64,000 bases of DNA, from the NCBI GenBank assembly GCA_019454045.1, contig SKCR01007571.1:1-64000 (forward strand), given 5' to 3'. The DNA comes from Zanthoxylum bungeanum. Its lineage: Eukaryota > Streptophyta > Magnoliopsida > Sapindales > Rutaceae. Position numbers and translations under genes: made by a program. The notes below the pieces were generated by a model that ran no database searches, was not told where the DNA came from, and saw nothing but the letters and a program-made list of their open reading frames with translations. Positions 1-10,108 of this stretch are shown piece by piece. Position 1 is the first letter of the stretch; every line of letters starts with the position of its first letter.

Positions 1-1555
1 ATAAGATTGACATCTTTATATGGTGAGATCAGAAACCCATACCTCCTAGGTTGTTTTCTGACTCTCTCCGACCTACGCGGTTTCTTGTGTATTTGAAGAT
101 TTTGGTATAGTTTCATCCCTGATGAACTGTTTGTGTTCCGTTAAAGGATCGGTGCCTGGAACAGTATCACTACGATTTTCATCGAGTTTTACTTTCCTCC
201 CACTTACCACTACATATAGGTATTCCTCTTAGGAAAACCGCATGGAGAATAACAATTACATTGTTCTCTTGTGAGTTGTATAAGTACTATACTTTGGTTT
301 TCTTAGGATAACCAATTCCAAATTAGGCACTTATCCAATTTGGGTTCTAGTTTGGTATCATCCAAACATATGCCCAGCATACCTAAATCTTCAGGAATGA
401 GAAAACCTAATTTCTTTCCTGTTTATATCTAATATGAAATCTGTCTAACAGATTTTCATGGAACCTTATTCAAAATAAGTTTTGCACTGTTTTATGCGTA
501 TCCCTGGAAGGAAAATGGTAGCTCATAGCGACTCATAATTAACCTTATCATGTCCAACGAAGTTCGGTTTATCTGTTCGGACACACCATCAAATTGAGCT
601 GTTCCGAGAAGAGTCCATATTGAAAGAATACTATACTCTTTCAAGTAATTGAGAAACTTATTGCTTAAGTATTTTCATCACGGTCCAATCATGATGTTTT
701 AATACTCTTGCCGGTCTGTTTTTTTATACTTCGTGTCGAAACTCTAAAAGTTTTTGACTTGTGTTTCCATAAGATCACATAACCATAACGTGATGCCACA
801 TCCGTAGAGGTTAAGAAGTATTCATATCCACCTCTAGCCTAGCTAGACATGGGCCCGGTTATGTCACTATGAACGAGAGCTAACAGATCGGTGGCACTAA
901 CACTTGTACCAAGTAAAAGGTATTTTAGGCACTTTACCCAATAAACTAGATTCGTAGACATCATTGAATTAGAAGCAAATATGTCCTAGTACCCCCTCTT
1001 CGAAAGTGTGGACATACGAGTCTTGTTAATGTGTCCCAGAAACAATGCCACATAAGTCTCATCTGATTAATTCAGTTTGAGCTATTTTTTTGTCATTTTA
1101 TATGTATGAGATTTGTTTATATTCTAAATATAAAACTGTTATTCACATCTAATGTGTTTATCTCGATATCATCTTTATAAACAAACACTTTGTGTTTTAG
1201 AATATAAAGTATACCCGCAACGGGTCAAACTTAGATATAGAGATAATGTTTCTAGTCAAACTAGGTACATTATAACAGTTTCCTAATTTAAGTACATGCC
1301 CCCAGGGAAGTTCCAAAACTTAGGTTTCTATGGTTAAAACAGTGACTCTCGTCCCGTTTTCGACTCGCATGTAGATCTCATCTGAAGTCAGTCTCCTGCT
1401 AATCAGTAGATTCTGCACATCAGTACATATTTATGTATCACATCTAGTATCAATATCCAATTTTGAAACTAGTAGTGAACATGTTTATGACAAACATGCT
1501 TGAAGCCGGAGCCTTGCCCCACCTTCACTTCCTTCATGTCTGCCTTGTCCATACG
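1..1555 (-). pseudogene. pol: copia pol remnant of element Z (protease, integrase, RT linker)
   Basis: The protease region (about 1300-1500) has the catalytic DTG box as DTR, followed five codons later by TAA (complement of 1431-1433). The GAG-pre-integrase block ending in a readable VPSLTRNIISIS lies near 1230-1290. The integrase core keeps H-S-D-x-T-G-P at 851-874, with the first catalytic Asp codon GAC at 863-865, which elements A, B, C and D have changed. The linker with the 'SDKC-FVGY' type block follows at about 300-400. Several frameshifts and stops make it non-coding as it stands. Confidence 0.75.
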
Positions 1556-2140
1556 ACAATCACGCATACAGTGACCCCGTTTTCCACAATTTAGGCAGAT
1601 ATCTTGGGATATGTCCTTTGTCTTCCCAGAAGACTGTGATGATTTTGCCTTTGGCCCTTTTATTCACACCCTAGAAGCCTTCGGCCAGCCTTGGCCTTTT
1701 GGGAAGTCGAAGTAAGATGCGCCTTACGCTTCTTGCCCTTTTTACAAACTCTGGCTTTGTCTCCTTGAGCATAGCCATTAACTCTCCAAGAGTTTTTCTA
1801 TTGTAATTAGTACTTCTACGATCTAAGGATAGATCTATAAGATCCTTCAATTTCAATATCATACTAAAGGATTTAATCCTAGTTCTGAGTGAAGAAATTA
1901 AGGAGTATTTGCGGCAAAGATAACAGATTGAACACTAAAGTTTTCATCACCCATGAGTCTTCCAAAGCTCATGCTTTATTATTTGCTCAACTCCGGGCTC
2001 AGGCCCGAGATGTCACTCTATCAAATAGATAACTTCTCAGTTCCCAGGACTATCCTGAGGATCTTCCAAATTTGAAATTTAAAAGCCGCTAAAGACATTT
2101 TCACCCAGATTATGTTCTAAACGCTAAATCTTTCAGTTAT
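1556..2140 (-). pseudogene. gag: copia gag remnant of element Z, with intact zinc knuckle
   Basis: Capsid/nucleocapsid polyprotein remnant. The would-be start reads ATA instead of ATG (complement of 2138-2140), and the eighth codon in the same frame is TAG (2117-2119). The middle of gag is missing: sequence jumps from the region before the UBN2-like core to a C-terminal piece still open for 63 codons (1671-1862). A CX2CX4HX4C zinc knuckle is complete at 1556-1597, reading C-LN-C-GKRG-H-CMRD-C; this binds RNA in retroelement nucleocapsids. It is better preserved here than in B or D, where the histidine is lost. Not expected to make a working Gag. Confidence 0.75.
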
Positions 2141-2386
2141 CTTGATTCCAATAGTCAACTATCGAATCAACGATTTCGGGTACAATCGAAATTATGATTA
2201 CTAATAGTCTAACTATATAATCAACTATTATTTGATTGGTTAAATTCAAATATATTGATCACTATAATCCAATTATATAATCAACTATAAATGAAGTATT
2301 TTGAATACAGTTCAATTGTTTAATTCAACAACATTAAATATTAGTCCACAATATATTTTTTTAAATAATGACAAAAAATGAATGAG

Positions 2387-2431
2387 TGTTGGAGATTCTA
2401 AGCATCCCAAGATCAATAAACAGCATGAAAC
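2387..2431 (-). mobile_element. outer 45 bp of copia LTR B, split off by element A
   Basis: On the minus strand this reads to a CCAACA terminus and matches the last bases of the LTR ending at 58547 (CGGGACTTAGA region). Its continuation is at 12278-14255, beyond element A. Joining across A restores a normal LTR order, so the LTR was interrupted by A. The adjoining 5 bp (2382-2386, ATGAG) could be the target-site duplication of B, but no partner copy was found. Confidence 0.75.
2427..2431. repeat. target-site duplication of element A (left copy)
   Basis: GAAAC stands directly before the TG of the 5' LTR. The right copy, directly after the CA of the 3' LTR at 12278, reads GAAC, one A short. 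The uninterrupted homologous LTR reads through the equivalent site on the opposite strand, which supports GAAAC as the original target. A five-base duplication is usual for copia elements. Confidence 0.65.
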
Positions 2432-3480
2432 TGTTGGATAATATGACCCATAGCGTCACTATTTGCACAGATCATTGTGTTGTTGTAGCAAATTAACTAT
2501 GTAATAGGAAATTGCACTCTCATCATTTGTGATTAGATCACCATAGATATATAAATGAAGAGAGGTCCCTGTGATTAGTTCCTGGATTGAGAATGATATG
2601 AGACAGTATCAGTCCCGAAGGTTTAATCATTAAATATCCCTAGCCGTAGTATTATCGAGACTGGGCATCGATAATGCGGAATAGGCTAGTATTACACTTG
2701 TGCACGTTTGTGAGGGCACAACGGCATAGTTCTCATATATATAAGTGTTGGATACTTATGCAAGTGCGATAGGAGGTCGTGTTTCACCGATGGTACGGAA
2801 ACAGCTTCGCTCTGGATAGACCCCTCGGAATCCCCATTGGTATTATGACTATGTGTCTATGGGAGGCCGAAATCAAGGTATGTGTATAGTCTTAACCTGA
2901 GACTTGCACCGCTAATACTTACGATAATCGATAAACTTTGGTCTTGGTGGTAGGGGGCTTTAACCGGTTCTGTGTACACCACTTCTGGGTTTATCAGAGA
3001 GTCGTAGAGTATTGGGTGTGATGTCAAGATGGAAGTATCACTTCAGTCATATTGGAGATGATGTCACGCAGGATACGGTATTAGTGCTCTTAGTGTTTGT
3101 GCGGCCATCGGGATATTATGACAAGGTCATGTATATCCGATTATAGAGACTAGTTACCAGACATCCGACATGTGCTTCGTACGGGGCAGACACATATCCA
3201 GCCCCAGCCTAGCACGTGATTATCCGATACTGGGCCAATATACACAATACTACGGTATACTACGCTTGATACAGATCTATATATTCCTGTAAGAATATTT
3301 CTGGAGAATTGGGTAGGCATGGCGCTTTGCTAGAACCAACCTTGTCTTGTAAATCGATATAAACGTAGTACGAGGTACTTACGTGTTCGGACAGTCCGAC
3401 GATCGTATTTACTGCCAACATATCCGAGATCTCATGGGTCGCTTCCTGAAGATTCACCGATGACGTATGACTCGCACTTT

Positions 3481-3562
3481 GATTAATCTGGGATTAATTA
3501 GAAGAGAGAGATAGAATTAATCTGGGATTAATTCGATGAGAGAGAAAATTAATCTGGATTAA
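3481..3562 (+). repeat. short imperfect repeats TTAATCTGGGATTAATT in the LTR
   Basis: Three spaced copies of a phrase whose halves are inverted (ATTAAT...ATTAAT around CTGGG), separated by AG-rich spacers. The same set occurs at the same LTR position in every copia LTR of this family here. Repeats of this kind in the upstream LTR often act as promoter elements; that role is an inference. Confidence 0.6.
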
Positions 3563-3928
3563 TTGCGGAGATATTTTAATTCGGGCGAACAATTAATTTA
3601 GAAATTAATTCGATTAGCGACTGAATAGTAATTCGCCAGGCGTAATCACTTACTTAATTACGACGCGCGACGGAAAATTCGTTAATTTGGAATTAGCGAA
3701 CCCGAGCCCGAGAGTGATTGCGAGCGCATTCGCATTTCGAATTCGAGCGCGGCACGCAAGTCACATCAAGCGTCAAATCGCTAGTCGCGTCAATCGTCAA
3801 ATCAATTGTCACTTTGAGTGATGTGACTTGACAATATGTCACTTTATTAAAGTGAATAGATGTGATGTGAAAGTGATGTGATATGACTTAAAGTTTAAAG
3901 TAAAAGTGATGGAATATGAAAGGTTTGG

Positions 3929-3943
3929 AATATATATATATAT
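3929..3943 (+). promoter_or_regulatory. possible TATA box of 5' LTR A
   Basis: An AT-only run (alternating TATATA) stands about 80 bp before a long CT-rich tract, the usual spacing of promoter and start in plant LTRs. The matching run in the 3' LTR is at 11731-11747. Simple alternating AT could also be chance. Confidence 0.35.
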
Positions 3944-4460
3944 GTTTTTTATTTAGTTTTGAAATAAATGAATAAATATATATTACTTTCTTTTCCTTTT
4001 ACACACCATTCGGTCCTCTCTCTCTCTCCAACATGAAGTTCACGATAACTATCTCTCTCCCTCTCTTTTTTTTCTTCTTCATCTCCTTCACGCTGGTGCG
4101 ATTTCTTCTCTATTTTTCTGGTTTCACCGAAAAATTTGAGAATAAAATGGAAGATGAACAGTGCTAGCACACTCTAGAGGCTACATAGTGATAGGGATGA
4201 TCTTTGAGCTTGGAAAGCTTGAAGCTTGGAGCTTCAATGGGTCTTCAATGGCCGATTCTTGGAGGAGAAGCAAGCCCCCACGCCGCGCAGCCACCTCTTC
4301 GCAGCTCCACTGCCGAGCAAAACATGCAGTGCGTTTTGGTTGTGTTCTTCCTAGCATCAAACCCATCAATGTGAGTATATTCCGCACCTCCTTTGATGTG
4401 TTCATATGCGGTTTTTGTGCATGATTTGTGATCCTTGGGACTTGAATTGAACTCTTACAA

Positions 4461-4473
4461 TGGTATCTAGAGC
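4461..4473 (+). promoter_or_regulatory. PBS of element A, initiator tRNA-Met type
   Basis: Reads TGGTATCTAGAGC one base after the LTR end. It differs from the consensus TGGTATCAGAGC by one inserted base. It would prime minus-strand DNA synthesis and fixes element orientation and LTR end. Confidence 0.8.
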
Positions 4474-7282
4474 TATTGTTGCATGAAAACCGAATTAGGG
4501 TTCTTGAGCAAATTTGGGGCTTTTTGATTTTAGCTTGATTCTGTCTAATTGATTGTTTGAGAATGATTATATTGATTGAATTTTTTGTATGTAATCAATT
4601 TGATAAAAAAAATTGATTGGATTGATTTTCCCCAATTTGCTTATTTTTGTCAAAACTTTAATTTGGGTAAACTCGATTTAGGCATGATTTGGTTGAATTG
4701 TTTGATGCATTATGCTTGAATGAGGTTGAATTGAAGTTGTGCATGATCAATTTCAAGAAAATTGGATTAGATCAATTTTCCCCAATTCTTTAGGTTGAAA
4801 TGAAACTTGAAATTGGGTAAAATGTGTTTGAGCATGTTTTAATTGAATTGGATGTTTAAGTATGCTTAGAACATGTTTAATTGAGATTGTGTGTGATCAA
4901 TTTCATGAAATTGGATTGGATTCAATTTTCCCCAAATTGGAGGCTTGGCCGAAAATTGGAAGAACCCTAATGTCTTGGTAATTTTGTTTTGTTTGATCAT
5001 TGGATGACTTAAAACAATTGGTTAATGTTGTTTTGAAGTTCAATTGGATTGAATTTTGATTTGGAACATTTTTCCCTTTTAAAGTGGCTTGGCCGAATCT
5101 AATGAACATGAAATTCTTTGTGATTTTTTTTTTTAATTCATTGGATGAATTGAATTGATTTGGAAATTAAGATTGTGGACTCAATTGGATTGAAACCGAA
5201 TCGAATTGAAAAACCCCTAATTGCCGAGACTTGATAGCATGTTAATTGGGTTTGATTTTAATTGAATTGTGTTGGACACTATTTGGTTGTTAAAGTGCAT
5301 GATTAATTAGGCTAATTGATGTTTTAGAAATGTTAATTGGGTAATTGATTGTGTATTACACTTAGGTTAATTAATTGTGAAATTTGGAATTTTATAAGTT
5401 AATTAATTTGGGCTTGATTTTGGAAATTGGGCTTGTTAGGTTGTAATTGGGCTTTTGGGCTTTGTTGTAACAAAGTTGGGTTTAGGCAAAATTGGTTGGA
5501 TCCATTAGGCCCAAAACCGAATCCAAAAGGTCCAATTATGACTTAATGGACCTTAATTATTTAATTGGGCCTAATGGGCCAAAATTAATTTAAAGGCTTA
5601 TGGGGTAACTCCCGGATTGGATTTTGGTTGTTCGGTTTGACCCGAGTTGACCAAAAGTCCACGCCTTATAGAAATTAATTAAAAGCCCATTGGACTTTAA
5701 TTAAATAAAACATTAGATGTTAATCGGGCTTTGAGACCCGTTGCGATTAAATTTGGAATTTAAGTCGTAAAGGTTCGTTAATAAAAGTGTAATATTTAAT
5801 TTGGAATTAAATAATGAATTAGAATTAATACGTATTAAATTGGATTTAATTATGTAATTTAATTTAATTCGTAGAAATTGTACTTTGAGTACGTGTTTGC
5901 AATACGAGTTTGACTCGAACAAAATCAAATCTTTGTTTGAACATTGGATGATCACTAATAATCAAGATTAATTAATTTGATTGATTGATTGATAACATGC
6001 TTGTATGAATACATGGTTATGATGTTTGAATAATGTATATCGGATGGATATTAGTCGGGTTGGGCGATTTTGGAAATTGTAATAAATTTGATTTATTAAA
6101 TTGGACCTGCGTGTCCAGCCTTATCTCTTATTTCTTTGTATTCTCTTCTCACCTATTCCCCTCCATGTAAAAGAGGTTTCTTTAGAAGTGTAGTGTAACG
6201 GGTAGAAGTAATACAAGTGCTAGCGGGAGAGAGAAAGTGAGAGATTTGATCTAGGATCAATGTAAAATATCCATCCGCATATCATTATTATTTTATTTTC
6301 ATATCGCTTTATTATGTATTTAGAATGCATGTTTAAGGGTGTATGATGATGAGACCTTAACAAAGATAATTAAATTGGTAGCCAATTTGCACGCGAAAAC
6401 CCTCGTTAAATATCAAGCATCATTTCCTTCCATTGAGTGATTCTTGCTCAAGATCGGAGATTGTCAGGGGTTGTTTTTGACCAAAGTCAAGCCCTTGTCA
6501 GTCAAAGATGTGCTTTAATCACGAGGCTTTGTTATATATCGGTGTCGTGTCCAAGTTGTGGTTTGTTTTTTGACCAAAGTCAAGACCACTTCTTGTCCAT
6601 AGACATTTGATTACGAAGCTTCCCTGTCAATGGGTCCACGCTTGACTGGGATCACTAGGTTTGTTTTTGGCCAAAGCCAAGGCCTAGTTGATTCAGAGGA
6701 AACGGGTAGGGTATATATTCGATATATAGGCATATTTAGATATATGTTTCGGACTTGGATGTCCACCTACTGGATCTAGGAGTTGGATGGGATCCAATTG
6801 ATCTTCGACATCTACCTTGTTAATTATCATACATTTTTTATTGACCAAAGTCAGGATTGTATGATACTTTAACGGGATCCTAGCCCACTAGGAAACACGG
6901 TTTCCCGAGTACTCGACAGAGGGTTAGAGGCTCGACGAAAATAGTGGGAGGCAAGTATTGAATTTGCAACATTCGTTCAATACTCGCTAACGCGCTCATT
7001 TAAATTATTTCGTCGTAATATTAATGTTTTTGGACTAATATTTAAATTGTTGTTTTAATAAACAGTTGGACTGTATTATACTTGATTATATATAATTGGA
7101 TTATATTAATCAATATATTTGAATTAATTAATTTCAGTTTACAGTTGATTTTATAATTGGATTATAGTAATCAATGTAATTGAGGTTAATTAATTTGGAT
7201 TATATAGTTGGACTATTATAATCATTATAATATATATAGTACCACTAATCGTTGATTAAATAGTTGGACTATTGTAATCAAG
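4474..7282 (+). other. long non-coding leader of element A
   Basis: About 2.8 kb between PBS and gag, AT-rich, with no long sense frame. It carries several spaced variants of the phrase TTGGCCAAAGTCAAG (near 6476, 6566, 6664 and 6839), a small TGGAC-GTCCA hairpin near 6104-6119, and the conserved hairpin block at 6875-6905. A leader this long is typical of BARE/Angela-like elements and unusual for other copia groups. The antisense frame that stays open in C and D is broken here by small indels. Confidence 0.7.
6875..6905 (+). promoter_or_regulatory. conserved leader hairpin block, element A
   Basis: GGATCC palindrome, then CCTAG-ccca-CTAGG, then GGAAAC-acg-GTTTCC. The two hairpins share the same GG, so they cannot both form. 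The block lies about 380 bp before the gag start and is kept in all five leaders of the window. It is a candidate RNA dimerisation or packaging signal by position; function is inferred. Confidence 0.45.
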
Positions 7283-7680
7283 ATAAGAAATTGAAAAGTT
7301 GGATATTTAAAATATAATCTGGGATTAAAATATTTTAAATGATTTAATTTTCAAATTGGGAATAAATAATAGGTTACTTTATTGATAAAATAACTTATTA
7401 TACGTTCGCCCAAAATTAAGCAAATAGTAGAGCATAAAATCTTTGAAAGATTTATGTGATGATGACTTTAATGCTTAATTAATATACTTATAATAAATCT
7501 ATCTTTAGATTTAAAAGTATTAAAATTGCAATTAATAATTCTTGGAGAATTAATTGACTATTCTAGTGGAGAAAAGTCAAAGTTGCAATTGGGCATGTAG
7601 CACAAGGTGGCAAATCGTTTCGATATTCCGAAACCCAGGCTTGGCCAAAGGTTTGTGAAATATTGAAAGCATAATTGACA
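7283..7680 (+). pseudogene. gag: copia gag remnant of element A
   Basis: The start position reads ATA (7283-7285) and a TAA follows at 7308-7310, the site where Z, B, C and D also have stops. The middle of gag is absent: sequence passes from the 'TTAAAAGTATTAAAATTGCAA' position (about 7515) straight to the C-terminal 'TCTTGGAGAATTAAT' part. The zinc knuckle and protease are also missing; the remnant runs directly into the GAG-pre-integrase region near 7670. Confidence 0.65.
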
Positions 7681-10097
7681 AATAAATAGCTCAAATTGAT
7701 TTGATCAATAGAGACTTATTTGTGGCATTGTTGTCTAGGACACAATTTAATTAGACTCGTATATCCACACTTTTGAAGAGTGGATACTAGGACTGTTTTG
7801 ACTATTCAAATAAGGTCTACGAATCCAGTTTACTAGGTAAAGTACCTAAAATACTATTTACTAGGTAATAGTGTAAAGGCCACCGATCTGTAAACCCTAT
7901 TCATGGTGAAGTAAGTGGGCCCATATCTAGCTTGGCTAGATGTGTACATGAATATTTCGTGACCTTAACGGATGTGGCATCACGTTATGGTTATGTGTTT
8001 CTTTTGAAGAACACAAATACGAAACTTTGAGTTTCGACACGAAGTATACAAACAGATCGGCTGTAGTATTATGCCGCTACGGTAAGACCGTATTGGTAAA
8101 TACTTAAGCAGTAAGTTTCATACGTACATGAAAGAGTACGGTATTCTTTCATATGAGGACTCCTCCCGGACACGTCAATTGACGGTGTGTCAGAACTAAA
8201 AACCAAGTTTTGTTGGACATGATTAGGTTTTTCGCGAGTCGCTCTGAGCTACTGTTTCCTTCAACAGGATATGTATTAACAGTGCAAAACTTATTTAGAA
8301 TAAGGTTCCATGTAAATCTGTTTGACAGATATCATATAGGATATGAACAGGAAAGAAACGAGGTTTCTCATTCCTGATAATTTGGGTATGCCAGGCATAA
8401 AGTTTGGATGATACCAAACTAAGAACCCAAATTGGATTAGTGCCAATATAGGTTATCCTAAGGGAAACCATAAGTATAGTACTTATAAATCCCACATGAG
8501 AACAATGTGATTGTTGCTCACCATGCGGTTTTCCTGAGAGGAATACCGATATGCAGTGGTCAGTGGGAGGATAGTGATACTCGATGAAAATCGGAGTAAT
8601 ACTATTCAAAGCACGAAGTCCTTAATGGAACACAAACAATTCATCTATGATGAATCTGTACCATTAATCTTCAAATACACAAGAATCGGGTAGATCGATA
8701 GAGTCAGAAAACAACCTAGGGTATGGGTTTCTGATCTAACCTCATTAAGATGTCAATCTTATGAAGGTATATCCACCGACTACGTTTGAGGAAGTGATAC
8801 GAGGTATCGACTCCCTGTTATGGCAAAGTGCCATGATTCCGAAATGGATTCCATATATAACGACTATTATGGATACTAGTTGTTGTACCACAAAGCATTG
8901 TGCCTATTGGTACATTGTACGTCTTCAAGGAAGACATACATGGATAGCAACATACCAACGTACAAAGCTAGGCTTTTGACGGAAATGTATCGTTATCAAC
9001 ATTGTGTTAATAACGGTTCAACCTTTTACCTGTTGCCATGGTAAATCCATTTTGAATATGCTTGTTGATAACTGTATATTTCATTTATGAAATATGTCAG
9101 TTACAAATCAAAATCGCTTTCCTGAAAAGGAAACTTTTGGAGAATGTTTATAACATTCTGACGATTTTGTATAACCGACAAACAAGGTTTGCGGATTATT
9201 CAATCCATGTTTGGATTGAAGCAAGCATAAGGGTTCTTGGAACTGACGTTTTGAAATAATCATAATGGTTTATGATTTAACTCAAAACGAAATAATTCTT
9301 GTGTATATAAGGAGGTTAGTGGGAGAGCACTGACAGTGAAAATTCCCATAAAGCATTGTGAAAGCTTGGCTTTCATAGATATTCTTTCAATAGAAATTCT
9401 CCGTAGAATTCTGGGGAGTAACAACCTTTATTCAAGGAATAAAGATCTACTGGGCTAGATTTGGAGTTGTTAACACTCTCTGGGAAATTGTACATTTAAA
9501 ATGTACTTGTATTGGTGTCTCATACGCTTGAGCATATGGAGTCACATCGGGTCAATCCAAGTGATAGTCACTGGATTGAAGATTAAAAACATCTGTTAGT
9601 ATCTGAGAGAACTAAAGATGTTGTCTTAAACTATGGAGATGGAGAACTTGAAGTGACTGGGATCACTGTTGCAAGTTTCCAACCGGTAAATACTGCGGTA
9701 CTATAAAGTTTGAACACTGGGACAGTGAGCTGGAAATCTTCCGAGCAAGATAACTGTTGCCGAATTAACAACAAATGCGGATTATTGTTGCAGCTGAGGC
9801 AGCAACAGCATAGAGCCATTTGGATCGATAATAAATCTAATTAGATTAGATATAATTCTGTTAGCAGCTGAGCTAGGCGTCAGCACAGGCTAAAGAATTA
9901 AAGGTCTCATCGACGATCCAGATATATACTTCTATATCATCTGATTCGTTCGGATCATACATCGTGGCGATGTGATGATCGTGTAAATCGCGTCAGACGA
10001 TAATTAAGCAAATCCGCTGACGAAAACCTTTCCTCAGCAATTTGAGCGAATTGTACATAGTTCGGGTGTGGGACACTCGAGTGACTGGCTATGTGCC
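7681..10097 (+). pseudogene. pol: copia pol remnant of element A (IN, RT, RNase H)
   Basis: Copia order is visible despite many frameshifts: 'YLWH' pre-integrase block near 7712, integrase near 7900-8040 with the first catalytic Asp changed to Glu (GAA at 7918-7920), linker 8160-8720, RT pieces 8760-9340 including the 'FLKGN' neighbourhood, then RNase H and tail (about 9480-9830) with a readable tract resembling 'TEAEYIAA'. The YxDD region of RT (about 9340) is deleted. The tail reaches the PPT, and pol probably once ended at the LTR border, as in relatives. Confidence 0.7.
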
Positions 10098-10108
10098 AAG
10101 TGGGAGAT
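10098..10108 (+). promoter_or_regulatory. polypurine tract of element A
   Basis: AAGTGGGAGAT immediately before the TG of the 3' LTR; the same 11 bases precede the other 3' LTRs in the window. It is the usual plus-strand primer site. Confidence 0.8.

Larger units (their letters stand above)
1..2386 (-). mobile_element. Ty1/copia internal region, element Z (partial)
   Basis: Minus-strand copia interior. Read from 2386 downward it gives the end of a long non-coding leader (about 2140-2386), gag, zinc knuckle, protease, integrase and the linker before reverse transcriptase; the rest lies beyond the window edge. The leader end carries the same short 'TAGTTGGACTAT'-type phrases as elements A, C and D. 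Its flank at 2382-2386 abuts the LTR of element B, so B appears to have landed in the Z leader. No gene-length frame survives. Family assignment rests on gag, integrase and zinc-knuckle similarity. Confidence 0.8.
2432..4459 (+). repeat. 5' LTR of element A
   Basis: Begins TGTTGGATAATATGACCC and ends CTTACA, followed by the PBS. It is about 140 bp shorter than the 3' LTR because one block (equivalent to roughly 11268-11385) is missing; the break lies between two ATTTTAA-like stretches. Contents in order: conserved 5' part, an antisense-open conserved stretch (about 3260-3457), short TTAATCTGGGATTAATT repeats, a TATA-rich stretch, CT-rich tract, and the palindrome GTGCTAGCAC at 4161-4170. Confidence 0.88.

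Noticed and set aside
4461..4473. tRNA-like motif
   Set aside because: Only the complement of a tRNA 3' end, as expected of a PBS; no cloverleaf or A/B boxes.
8295..8609. 104-codon minus-strand frame in pol of element A
   Set aside because: Shadow of the pol linker; similar shadows occur on the opposite strand of other copies (17539-17763, 31263-31466).
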